Of a stretch of DNA of 16,189 nucleotides, positions 1-7,379 are shown in pieces. The notes beneath the pieces were generated by a model. That model saw nothing but the letters and a program-made list of their open reading frames with translations, was not told the DNA's origin and made no database searches. The DNA is from CAYRVX01 sp964642165. GTDB taxonomy: Bacteria > Planctomycetota > Phycisphaerae > SM23-33. Made by a program: the position numbers and the translations under genes. The stretch's first letter is position 1. Each line of letters begins with the position of its first letter. The DNA is taken from assembly GCA_964642165.1 (NCBI GenBank), contig CAZXOC010000169.1:1-16189 (forward strand), read 5' to 3'.

Positions 1-28
1 ATTATATCCGGGAACATCGTTTTGTCAA
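1..28 (-). promoter_or_regulatory. consensus sigma70-type promoter firing leftwards out of the window
   Basis: On the minus strand a perfect -35 hexamer TTGACA (plus-strand positions 28 to 23) is followed after 16 bp by a perfect -10 hexamer TATAAT (positions 6 to 1). Transcription would start just left of the window. The -35 box overlaps the stop codon of the gene at 25-1392, so the next leftward gene probably has its own strong promoter here. The target gene is not visible. All 12 hexamer positions match the consensus in a very GC-rich background, so chance is unlikely. Confidence 0.75.
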
Positions 29-1392
29 ACCTCAAGCCCGATTCGTCCGCCGAGGGGGCGCCGCGCCAGGAGGCATCGGCCCCGGGCGGCCTGCCAGGCC
101 AGCAGCATCCATGCCGTCGCCCACGGCTCGCCGTACATCCGGTCCGGCCAGGTCGTCCCCTTGGCCTCGCGGGGACGCGAGTCGTTCCGATCGGTGTAGC
201 CCAGGTCCCTCCACGGCTGGACGGCGAACGTCCCGCCCGGCCGGCGGGCCTCCAACAGCGTCCGGCGGTGCACCCGCCAGAACGCGCGGTGCTCGTTGCG
301 CCCGAAGGAGGAAGCCGCCAGCGCCGCCCACGCGAAGCTCATCAGCCCCGACGCATGCCCGTGGGGGGCCTCCTCGACGTGCCGGAGGAGGAAGTTCAGC
401 GCCTGTCCGGCCGCGGCGGACTTGCCGTCGCCGGCATGACGGCACAGCGCCCACGCCACGCCCGCCGTCCGCCCCACCGACAGCGACGAGCGGTGGTGGC
501 TGTAGTACGACGCCCCGCCCGTCGGGCCGATCGACCGACGCAGCCCCGCGAACGTCTCGGCCAGGCCCTTCTCGTCCACCGCCACGCCCTGCTCCCTGGC
601 CGCACCCAAGGCGGCGGCGCACCAGATCGTCACGCCGACGAACGGCCCGTAGCCGCCCCGCTCGAGCGTGTGGCACCAGCCCTGGTCGCCCTGCCGGCCG
701 GATTCCAGCACCCGGACCAACCGCAGGATCCGCCGCCTCAGCGACGCCGACGGCGCCGCGCGATGCAGCTCCGACAGCAGCAGCACCGCAAAGGCCAATG
801 ACCACGTCCGGTGCCCCTTCAGCGTCCGGTGCTCGCGGTCGGCCCAGGCGTTGACGTACCGCGTCAGCTTCAGGACCGTCCGCTGGTGCCGCCCCGGGCG
901 CAGCGCCTCGCCTTCGCCCAGCAGCACGAGCCCCAGGACGCAGCAGGTCGGCGTCTGGAGCGCCGGCCAGGCGCCCAGCCGGACGGGAATGGGGGCCGCG
1001 TCCGGCCGGCGAAGCACCCTCGCGCAGTAGCTGTCCAGGGAGTGGCGGAACATCCGCTCGCAGAGCGGGCAGTCCGCCGGGCAGGTCGCCGAGTGCGCGG
1101 CCCCGCGCGGGGCGGGCCTCGTCGCCGGCCGGGCGCGCGACGCCGGCTGCGTCGCCGGCGGCGGGCCAGCCGCCGACCCGATGTCGCCGATCTCCCCCGG
1201 CTTCAGGTCGACCAGGATGCCCGACGAGGTGCGAAGCCGCAGCACGTGGGGGGTCTGCTCGACGACCTGGCCGCGCAGGGTGCGGCCGCTCTTGAGCTGA
1301 ACCACCACCTCGCCGCTCGCCGCCGCCGCCAGGACCGCCAGGCCGCCGGCTATGAGGAACGCGGACCGCACGGACTCACTCCTGCTTGCCAT
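25..1392 (-). CDS. secreted protein with SH3/Sm-like N-terminal module and terpenoid-cyclase-fold (alpha/alpha toroid) repeats, function unknown
   Basis: 455 residues from the ATG at 1392. Residues 1-27 look like a signal peptide (basic start, then a hydrophobic Ala/Leu/Gly stretch), so export is likely. Residues 28-70 form a small beta-rich module (VVVQLKSGRTLRGQVVEQTP), followed by a Pro/Ala/Arg linker with a cysteine cluster (C104, C108, C111, as CPADCPLC). The rest is helical, with repeated Trp/Gly segments such as GDQGWCHTLERGGYGP (235-250), GGASYYSHH (292-300) and the GEPWATAWMLLAW stretch (421-433), which recall squalene-hopene cyclase/prenyltransferase-repeat proteins. No DxDD or other cyclase catalytic motif was found, so an enzymatic role is not supported. 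An upstream in-frame start at 1551 would place non-signal sequence before the hydrophobic stretch and run across the def promoter; it is less likely. A GC-rich palindrome (1406-1419) lies just upstream in the leader, and no clear Shine-Dalgarno is seen. The gene is divergent from def. Confidence 0.7.
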   Translation of the reverse strand: MASRSESVRSAFLIAGGLAVLAAAASGEVVVQLKSGRTLRGQVVEQTPHVLRLRTSSGILVDLKPGEIGDIGSAAGPPPATQPASRARPATRPAPRGAAHSATCPADCPLCERMFRHSLDSYCARVLRRPDAAPIPVRLGAWPALQTPTCCVLGLVLLGEGEALRPGRHQRTVLKLTRYVNAWADREHRTLKGHRTWSLAFAVLLLSELHRAAPSASLRRRILRLVRVLESGRQGDQGWCHTLERGGYGPFVGVTIWCAAALGAAREQGVAVDEKGLAETFAGLRRSIGPTGGASYYSHHRSSLSVGRTAGVAWALCRHAGDGKSAAAGQALNFLLRHVEEAPHGHASGLMSFAWAALAASSFGRNEHRAFWRVHRRTLLEARRPGGTFAVQPWRDLGYTDRNDSRPREAKGTTWPDRMYGEPWATAWMLLAWQAARGRCLLARRPLGGRIGLEV

Positions 1393-1464
1393 ACCTAGAG
1401 GACCCCCGCCGCGCGGCGGATGTTTCAGGGGATTTCCGTCGGACTCGCCCCGCCGGGCGCCGCC

Positions 1465-1494
1465 TTGATCCGTGCCGCGGGACGCTCGTATGAT
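1465..1494 (+). promoter_or_regulatory. putative promoter of def
   Basis: TTGATC (1465-1470) and TATGAT (1489-1494) are separated by 18 bp. Transcription would begin about 1500-1502, only a few bases before the ATG at 1505. If this is the main promoter, the mRNA is almost leaderless and the upstream in-frame starts at 1472, 1490 and 1493 cannot be used from it. Confidence 0.5.
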
Positions 1495-1504
1495 GGAACG
1501 AGCG

Positions 1505-2041
1505 ATGAACGAGAAGATCAAGCAAGTGGACTTGTCGCGATTGCTGGTCATCCACTACCCGGACCCGCGGCTGAAGGAGCTCTGCACGCCGCTGGAGGCC
1601 GTGGACGATTCCGTCCGGGCACTGATCGACCGGATGTTCGAGTTGATGTTCGCCGGGCGCGGGGTGGGGCTCGCCGCGCCCCAGGTGGGCGTGACCGTGC
1701 GACTGTTCATCGCCTCGCCGACCTTCGAGCAGGACGACCGGCGCGTCTACGTCAACCCGGAGATCGTGGCCGCCGAGGGCGTCCAGGACGGCGACGAAGG
1801 CTGCCTGAGCTTCCCGGGCATCTCCTGCAAGATCAAGCGCAAGAAGCGGGCGACCATTCGCGCCCTGGACCGCGACGGCCGGTGGTTCGAGGAGGTCGGT
1901 GAGGACCTGGCGGCGAGGATCTTCCAGCACGAGAGCGACCACCTCGACGGGCGGCTGCTGGTGGACCGCATGGGCTCGGTGGCGCGCCTGGCCAACCGAC
2001 GTATGCTCAAGGAGTTGGAGGAGCAGTTCGCCGCCGGCTGA
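1505..2041 (+). CDS. def: peptide deformylase
   Basis: Removes the formyl group from the N-terminal methionine of nascent proteins; a cytosolic, ribosome-associated metalloenzyme. The 178 residues fit the family. All three signature motifs are present: GVGLAAPQVG (53-62), EGCLSFPG (98-105, metal ligand C100) and QHESDHLDG (141-149, ligands H142 and H146, catalytic E143). In-frame alternatives upstream are GTG 1472, ATG 1490 and ATG 1493. A GGGA at 1479-1482 could serve the ATG at 1490, but the putative promoter -10 box spans 1489-1494, which favours 1505. The usual partner gene fmt is not adjacent; the next gene is alaS after 283 bp with its own promoter, so def looks monocistronic. Confidence 0.93.
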   Translation: MNEKIKQVDLSRLLVIHYPDPRLKELCTPLEAVDDSVRALIDRMFELMFAGRGVGLAAPQVGVTVRLFIASPTFEQDDRRVYVNPEIVAAEGVQDGDEGCLSFPGISCKIKRKKRATIRALDRDGRWFEEVGEDLAARIFQHESDHLDGRLLVDRMGSVARLANRRMLKELEEQFAAG

Positions 2042-2066
2042 CGCCCGCTGCCCCTGGCCGCCGGGC

Positions 2067-2082
2067 CGCGCCGTTCGGCGCG
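2067..2082 (+). terminator. GC hairpin downstream of def, possible terminator lacking a U tract
   Basis: CGCGCC (2067-2072) and GGCGCG (2077-2082) form a 6-bp stem with a GTTC loop 25 bp after the def stop codon. No run of T follows, so intrinsic termination is doubtful. Apart from this and the promoter below, 2042-2324 shows only GC-rich sequence with no supported gene. Confidence 0.2.
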
Positions 2083-2221
2083 CCGCTCCGCCGCCGCACG
2101 ACCCGACCGCTCCGGCCGGGCATGGGCGAGCCCCTGCCGCGCGGCCCTGGCCCGCTCCCGGCGGGCGCTCGGCCTTCGATCCGCCGGCCACGCCTGCGGC
2201 CCGTCCGCACGAAAATCCCTC

Positions 2222-2250
2222 TTGGCGTCACCGGCACCCGCAGCTACAAT
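2222..2250 (+). promoter_or_regulatory. putative promoter of alaS
   Basis: TTGGCG (2222-2227) and TACAAT (2245-2250) are separated by 17 bp. The start site would be near 2257, giving a leader of about 68 bases before alaS. Confidence 0.55.
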
Positions 2251-2324
2251 GGCGAGTCTTTCCCGTGCTCGCGGCGGCGGAGTCCGGTACACAGGGGCGA
2301 GACGTCCCCAGGTGCGCAGGAGCC

Positions 2325-5021
2325 ATGAAGCGAAGCGGCAACGACATACGGAGCGAGTTCATCGAGTTCTTCCGCCAGCGCGGGCATGCCTTCGTGCCGT
2401 CCAACCCGCTGCTGCCGGCGGAAGACCCCACGCTGCTGTTCACCAATGCGGGGATGAACCAGTTCAAGGACATCTTCCTGGGGCTCACGACGCGCGACTA
2501 CGTCCGCGCCGTCAACAGCCAGAAGTGCATCCGCGCCGGCGGCAAGCACAACGACCTCGAGGACGTCGGGCACGACACCTACCACCACACGTTCTTCGAG
2601 ATGCTCGGCAACTGGAGCTTCGGGGACTACTTCAAGGCCGAGGCCATCCGGTGGGCGTGGCAGCTCCTGACCGACGTGTGGGGCCTGGAGAAGGACCGCC
2701 TGTACGCCACGGTCTTCGAGGGCGACGCGTCGGAGGGCCTCGAGGCGGACGACGAGGCCGCCGCGCTCTGGAAGGACGTCACCGACATCGACCCGTCGCA
2801 CATCTTCCGGGGCAGCAAGAAGGACAACTTCTGGGAGATGGGCGAGACGGGCCCGTGCGGGCCGTGCAGCGAGATCCACATCGACCTGACGCCGGACAAG
2901 TCCGGCGCCGCGCTGGTCAACCGCGGCGACCCCCGCGCGATCGAGCTGTGGAACCTGGTGTTCATGCAGTACAACCGCGGCGCCGACAGGACGCTGTCGC
3001 CCCTGCCCGCCACCCACGTCGACACGGGGATGGGCTTCGAGCGGGTCTGCATGGTCCTGCAGGGAAAGACCAGCAACTACGCCAGCGACCTGTTCGTCCC
3101 GCTGATCGAGAAGATCGAGACCTTCACCCGCCACCGCTACGGGGCCTCCGGCGCCGGCGCGCCGGGAGACGACCGCTTCGACGTCGGCGGCGAGCAGGAC
3201 ATCGGCGACGTCGCCTGCCGCGTCATCGCCGACCACGCCCGCGCGCTGACCTTCGCCATCGCCGACGGCGTCCTGCCCTCCAACGAGGGCCGCGGCTACG
3301 TCCTGCGCCGCATCCTCCGCCGCGCCGCCCGCTACGGGCGGCAGTACCTCCACATCGACGGGCCGTTCATGGCCGACCTCGTCCCCACCGTCGTCGATCT
3401 GATGGGCGAGGCCTTCGGCGAGGTCCGCGACCGCCGGGACTACGTCGTCGAGACGATCCGCCAGGAGGAGGAGTCCTTCGGGCGCACGCTCGACCGCGGC
3501 ATCGAGCTGTTCCAGCGACAGGCCGAAAAGCTCCGCGACGCCGGCGAGAGGCTCCTGCCCGGCGAGGTGGTCTTCGACCTCCATGCGACGTACGGCTTCC
3601 CCGTGGACCTGACGCAGATCATGGCCGCCGAATGCGATCTGGACGTGGACCAGGACGGCTACGAGGAGGCGATGGCCCGTCACCGCCAGTTGAGCGGCTC
3701 GGGCAAGGCCTTCCAGGCCGAGGAGATCCTCGACCTGCCGGCGACCGACGACTCGCCGAAATACCGCCTGGAGCCCATCGCCGCGGCCGTGCTCGGCTGG
3801 GTCGCCGACGGGCAGTTCACCTCCGAAGGCGAGCTGCCGGCGGGCGCCGAGGCGGGCGTCGTGCTGGACCGGACGAACTTCTACGCCGAGCAGGGCGGGC
3901 AGGTCGGCGACACCGGCGTGCTGGAATGGGACGGCGGGCGGTTCGCGGTGCGCGGCACGCAGCCGGCGGGGACGGGCATCCTGCATCTCGGCGCCGTGGA
4001 GGTCGGCACGCTGGGAATCGGCCAGACCGTCCGCCTGCACGTGGACGGCCGCCGCATGGACACCATGCGTAACCACACCGGCACGCACCTGCTGAACTGG
4101 GCGCTGCGGGCGGTGCTGGGCGACCACGTCAACCAGGCCGGCAGCGTCGTGGGCCCCGACCGTCTGCGGTTCGACTTCACGCACAACCAGGCCATCGGCC
4201 CGGAGCAGCTCGCCGAGGTCGAGCGTCTCGTCAACCAGCGCGTGCTGGCCGACGAGCCGGTCCAGGCCAAGGTCATGCCCCTGGCCGAAGCGAAGGAAAT
4301 CCCCGGCGTCTGCGCCGTCTTCGGGGAGAAATACCCCGACCCGGTCCGCGTGATTCTCATGGGCCCGGTCGACGCGCCCCTCAGCGCCGAGTTCTGCGGA
4401 GGAACGCACCTGAGCCACACTAGCCAGGTCGGCCCGTTCAAGATCCTCTCGGAGGAGTCGGTGGCCAAGGGCGTGCGGCGGATCACGGCGTTGACCGGCC
4501 GGGAGGCCGTCAGGCACGGCCAGCAGACCGACGCGATCCTGCGGGCCGCCTCGATGGCCCTGCGGATCAAGCCGGAGGACCTGCCCGAGCGAATCGCGGC
4601 CCTCCAGAAGGAGATCAAGGAGCTGCGGAGGCGCCGCGCGGAGGCCCCCGCGCAGGCAGCCGAGTTCGCGCCGGACGTGACGCTGGACTCGCCGGCGGGC
4701 GAGGTGCTGATCGGGACGTTCCCCCGTGGCGACCCGGCGGCCATGCGAAGCGAGTGCGACCGCCAGCGGCAGAAGGGCGCCGCGGCGGTGCTGCTGGCCT
4801 CGGCCGCCGAGGGCAAGGTCACGCTGGTGGCGATGGTCGCCGACCAGCTCGCCAAGGAAGGTAAGCTCGTTGCGAACCAATGGGTTAAGGCCGTCGCGGC
4901 GGTGGTGGGCGGCGGCGGCGGCGGGCGGGAGACGCTCGCCCAAGCCGGCGGGAAGCTGCCCGGGAAGCTCCCCGAGGCCCTCCAGGTCGCCGCGTCGTGG
5001 GCAAGAGAAAGACTGACATGA
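2325..5021 (+). CDS. alaS: alanyl-tRNA synthetase
   Basis: Charges tRNA-Ala with alanine and clears mischarged Ser/Gly-tRNA-Ala. At 898 residues it is full length for bacteria. The class II catalytic core is clear: NSQKCIRAGGKHNDLEDVGH (64-83), FFEMLGNWSFGDYF (90-103), EMGETGPCGPCSEIH (171-185), ELWNLVFMQYNR (207-218) and VDTGMGFERV (232-241). The editing domain has its zinc-site residues: HTGTH (584-588) and CGGTH (691-695). The C-terminal C-Ala domain follows a charged coiled-coil stretch (about 752-775) and ends with the Gly-rich VVGGGGGGRE region (860-869). AGGAG at 2318-2322 lies only 2 bases before the ATG, and AGGTG at 2310-2314 is 10 bases away; the N-terminus aligns with the family here. 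A terminator-like hairpin follows. Confidence 0.97.
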   Translation: MKRSGNDIRSEFIEFFRQRGHAFVPSNPLLPAEDPTLLFTNAGMNQFKDIFLGLTTRDYVRAVNSQKCIRAGGKHNDLEDVGHDTYHHTFFEMLGNWSFGDYFKAEAIRWAWQLLTDVWGLEKDRLYATVFEGDASEGLEADDEAAALWKDVTDIDPSHIFRGSKKDNFWEMGETGPCGPCSEIHIDLTPDKSGAALVNRGDPRAIELWNLVFMQYNRGADRTLSPLPATHVDTGMGFERVCMVLQGKTSNYASDLFVPLIEKIETFTRHRYGASGAGAPGDDRFDVGGEQDIGDVACRVIADHARALTFAIADGVLPSNEGRGYVLRRILRRAARYGRQYLHIDGPFMADLVPTVVDLMGEAFGEVRDRRDYVVETIRQEEESFGRTLDRGIELFQRQAEKLRDAGERLLPGEVVFDLHATYGFPVDLTQIMAAECDLDVDQDGYEEAMARHRQLSGSGKAFQAEEILDLPATDDSPKYRLEPIAAAVLGWVADGQFTSEGELPAGAEAGVVLDRTNFYAEQGGQVGDTGVLEWDGGRFAVRGTQPAGTGILHLGAVEVGTLGIGQTVRLHVDGRRMDTMRNHTGTHLLNWALRAVLGDHVNQAGSVVGPDRLRFDFTHNQAIGPEQLAEVERLVNQRVLADEPVQAKVMPLAEAKEIPGVCAVFGEKYPDPVRVILMGPVDAPLSAEFCGGTHLSHTSQVGPFKILSEESVAKGVRRITALTGREAVRHGQQTDAILRAASMALRIKPEDLPERIAALQKEIKELRRRRAEAPAQAAEFAPDVTLDSPAGEVLIGTFPRGDPAAMRSECDRQRQKGAAAVLLASAAEGKVTLVAMVADQLAKEGKLVANQWVKAVAAVVGGGGGGRETLAQAGGKLPGKLPEALQVAASWARERLT

Positions 5022-5033
5022 AGTTGCGGCAGG

Positions 5034-5060
5034 CGCCCCGGCGCGCAGGGCGGCGTTTTT
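5034..5060 (+). terminator. probable intrinsic terminator of alaS
   Basis: CGCCC (5034-5038) can pair with GGGCG (5048-5052), or CGCC (5034-5037) with GGCG (5052-5055), and five T residues follow at 5056-5060. It sits 13 bases after the alaS stop codon and ends 2 bases before the next -35 box, a compact terminator-promoter junction. Confidence 0.5.
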
Positions 5061-5062
5061 GC

Positions 5063-5091
5063 TTGACAAAGCCCCGGGAGCGACCTAGGGT
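5063..5091 (+). promoter_or_regulatory. strong promoter of the rpmF-plsX-fab cluster
   Basis: A perfect TTGACA (5063-5068) and TAGGGT (5086-5091) lie 17 bp apart. The start site would be near 5098, with a leader of about 80 bases before rpmF. No FapR- or FabR-like operator was recognised around it. Confidence 0.7.
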
Positions 5092-5177
5092 CCCCCCTGC
5101 GTCGACGGCGGCGCAGATGCGGCGTTCGCCCGGAAGGCCGTGCGCCGTAAAGACATTGAAAAGCAAGGATTAGATCG

Positions 5178-5360
5178 ATGCTCCCGAAGCAGAAGTTGTC
5201 TCGGGCCCGTACGCGGCGGCGACGGAGTCATCACGGCATCCGTCCGGTGAACTGCGCCGATTGCCCAAACTGCAACTCTCCGAAGCTGCCGCACGCGGCC
5301 TGCGACAACTGCGGCTACGTGCGGCCGGGGCTGACCCTGGAGATCAAGAAGGAGAGTTAG
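5178..5360 (+). CDS. rpmF: 50S ribosomal protein bL32
   Basis: 60-residue protein of the large ribosomal subunit. It has the basic N-terminal stretch (SRARTRRRRSHHG, 8-20) and a zinc ribbon made of C29-x2-C32 and C42-x2-C45, so this is the zinc-binding form. The N-terminus reads MLPKQK instead of the common MAVPK, and the C-terminus runs about 10 residues past the second CxxC knuckle. AAGGAT (5165-5170) is 7 bases from the ATG. It is first in the fatty acid synthesis cluster, 3 bp before plsX; rpmF-plsX pairing is widespread in bacteria and suggests coupling of ribosome and membrane synthesis. Confidence 0.95.
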   Translation: MLPKQKLSRARTRRRRSHHGIRPVNCADCPNCNSPKLPHAACDNCGYVRPGLTLEIKKES

Positions 5361-5363
5361 TCG

Positions 5364-6374
5364 ATGCGAATCGGCATCGATGCGATGGGAGGCGATCGCG
5401 CCCCCGCCGCGCAGGTTCAAGGCGCGTTGGCTGCCGACAAGCTGCTCTCCGCAGGAGATCGCGTCGTTCTCATCGGCGACGAGGCGGCGATCCGGCGGTG
5501 CCTGGGCCAGTTCCCCGGCCGGCGCGACCACATCGAGATCCACCCCACCAGCCAGGTCATCGCCATGGACGAGTCGCCGGTGGAGGCGCTGCGGTCCAAG
5601 CCCGACAGTTCCATCGCCGTCCTGGCCCGGATGCACCGCGACGGGGAGATCGACGCGTACATCTCGGCGGGCAACACGGGCGCGTGCGTGGCCGCGGCGC
5701 AGATGCGCCTCCGCCGGCTCCGCGGCGTGATTCGCCCGGGCATCGCGATCATCACGCCGACGCCTCGCGGCCCGGTGGCGGTCTGTGACGTCGGGGCCAA
5801 CGTGAACTGCCGCCCGAGGCACCTCCAGCAGTACGGCCTGATGGCCTCGGTGTACGTGGGGGCCATGTGCGGCGTTCGCCAGCCGCGCGTCGGCCTGCTC
5901 AGCATCGGCGAGGAGGAAGGCAAGGGCAACGCCCTGGTCCGCGAGACGCGGGAGCTGCTCAAGAGCGACCCGGGCACCCGCTTCGTGGGCAACGTGGAAG
6001 GCCGGGACCTCTTCTGCGGCGTTTGCGACGTCATGATCTGCGAGGGCTTCGTCGGCAACGTGGTCCTGAAGCTGATGGAGGGGATGGCCAGCAGCATCAG
6101 CGAGGGCATCGTGCGGGAGCTGACGGCGTCCATGCCGCAGCACGCGCGGGCGATCCGCCACAAGTCAGCCGACCTGCTGAACAAGTACGACTACAACGAA
6201 TACGGCGGCGCGCCGCTGCTGGGCGTGGCGGGGATTTGCATCATCTGCCACGGCGCCAGCGACGAGCGCGGCATCATGAACGCCGTCCGCGTGGCGAAGG
6301 AATTCGCCAGTCATCAAGTCAACGAACAGATCACGGAGCTGATCTCCCAGGGACAAAGGAACGCGCATGGCTAG
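5364..6374 (+). CDS. plsX: phosphate acyltransferase PlsX
   Basis: Converts acyl-ACP and phosphate to acyl-phosphate, the donor PlsY uses to start phospholipid synthesis; a peripheral membrane enzyme. The 336 residues match the family. Visible motifs are DAMGGD (6-11), SAGNTGA (101-107), LLSIGEE (178-184), GNVEGRD (209-215) and EGFVGNV (227-233). AAGGAG (5349-5354), inside the end of rpmF, is 9 bases from the ATG. The gene is 3 bp after rpmF and overlaps fabH by 8 bp, which implies translational coupling. Confidence 0.96.
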   Translation: MRIGIDAMGGDRAPAAQVQGALAADKLLSAGDRVVLIGDEAAIRRCLGQFPGRRDHIEIHPTSQVIAMDESPVEALRSKPDSSIAVLARMHRDGEIDAYISAGNTGACVAAAQMRLRRLRGVIRPGIAIITPTPRGPVAVCDVGANVNCRPRHLQQYGLMASVYVGAMCGVRQPRVGLLSIGEEEGKGNALVRETRELLKSDPGTRFVGNVEGRDLFCGVCDVMICEGFVGNVVLKLMEGMASSISEGIVRELTASMPQHARAIRHKSADLLNKYDYNEYGGAPLLGVAGICIICHGASDERGIMNAVRVAKEFASHQVNEQITELISQGQRNAHG

Positions 6375-7359
6375 GCCCGTTCGTGCCGCCATCACGGGAC
6401 TCGGCGTGGCCGTCCCGGACCGGGTGATGACCAACGAGGACTTCGAGAGGTTCCTCGACACGTCCGACGAGTGGATCACCAAGCGGACGGGCATCAAGGA
6501 GCGGCGGATCGTCACCGCCGGGCAGAGCACCGCGACGCTCGGGACCGCCGCCACCCGGGCGGCGCTGGCCGACGCCGGCCTCGAGCCGACCGACCTGGAC
6601 CTGATCATCTGCGCCACCGTCACGCCGGAGCTGATCTTCCCGGCCACCGCCTGCATCATCCAGAGCAACCTCGGGGCGACCGACGTGCCGGCGTTCGACC
6701 TTTCGGCGGCGTGCAGCGGGTTCGTCTACGGCCTGAGCATCGCCAGCAAGTTCATCGAGACACGGATGTACCGCCGGATCCTGGTCCTCGGGGCCGAAAC
6801 GCTCAGCCGCTTCGCCGACTACACCGACCGCTCCAGTTGCGTCATCTTCGGCGACGGCGCCGGCGCCGTCGTGCTGGAGCCCACCGACAAGCCCGACCAC
6901 GGGCTGCTGTACTCCGTGCTCCACGCCGACGGGGACGGCTGGGACTACATCCACGTCCCGGCCGGGGGGTCCCGCCAGCCCGCGACGCCGGAAACCGTCA
7001 AGAACCACGGGCACTACATCAAGATGCGCGGGCGGGACGTCTACAAGTTCGCCGTCGAGAAGATGCAGTGGCTGCTGGGCGACTGCATGGCCAAGTGCGC
7101 CCTGACCGTGGACGACGTGGACCTGGTCGTGCCGCACCAGGTCAACATCCGGATCATCCAGTCGGCGGCCCAGAAGTTCAACTTCCCCATGGAGAAGGTG
7201 TTCGTGAACATCGACCGCTTCGGCAACACCTCCTCGGCATCGATTCCCCTGGCGATGCAGAACGCCCGCGAGGCCGGGCTCATCGGCCCCGGCTCGACGC
7301 TGCTGCTGGTGGCCTTCGGTGCCGGGCTGACGTGGGCCGGGGCCGTCGTCCGCGTGTGA
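6367..7359 (+). CDS. fabH: beta-ketoacyl-ACP synthase III (FabH)
   Basis: Starts fatty acid chains by condensing an acyl-CoA with malonyl-ACP. The 330 residues are full length. The catalytic triad is complete: C116 in DLSAACSGF, H257 in VPHQVN and N287 in RFGNTSS. AAAGGA (6355-6360), within plsX, lies 6 bases from the ATG; the 8-bp overlap with plsX points to coupled translation. Acyl-CoA preference (acetyl or branched) cannot be read from the sequence by eye. Confidence 0.96.
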   Translation: MARPVRAAITGLGVAVPDRVMTNEDFERFLDTSDEWITKRTGIKERRIVTAGQSTATLGTAATRAALADAGLEPTDLDLIICATVTPELIFPATACIIQSNLGATDVPAFDLSAACSGFVYGLSIASKFIETRMYRRILVLGAETLSRFADYTDRSSCVIFGDGAGAVVLEPTDKPDHGLLYSVLHADGDGWDYIHVPAGGSRQPATPETVKNHGHYIKMRGRDVYKFAVEKMQWLLGDCMAKCALTVDDVDLVVPHQVNIRIIQSAAQKFNFPMEKVFVNIDRFGNTSSASIPLAMQNAREAGLIGPGSTLLLVAFGAGLTWAGAVVRV

Positions 7360-7379
7360 CCCCCGGCAGGTGGCTGACC

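Noticed and set aside
22..801. 259-residue plus-strand frame at the left edge
   Set aside because: Pro/Arg-rich antisense shadow of the secreted toroid protein, which has a signal peptide and coherent helical repeats.
1472..1504. Longer def start at GTG 1472, ATG 1490 or ATG 1493
   Set aside because: The added residues match nothing in the family and the region overlaps a likely promoter -10 box; kept only as alternatives.
4074..4088. AlaRS editing motif HTGTH in place of HTATH
   Set aside because: Both zinc-ligand histidines and the CGGTH motif are kept, so editing should be intact.
2244..5069. 941-residue open frame antisense to alaS
   Set aside because: It mirrors alaS codon bias in a GC-rich sequence, shows Arg/Asp/Val-rich low-complexity composition, and alaS is certain on the other strand.
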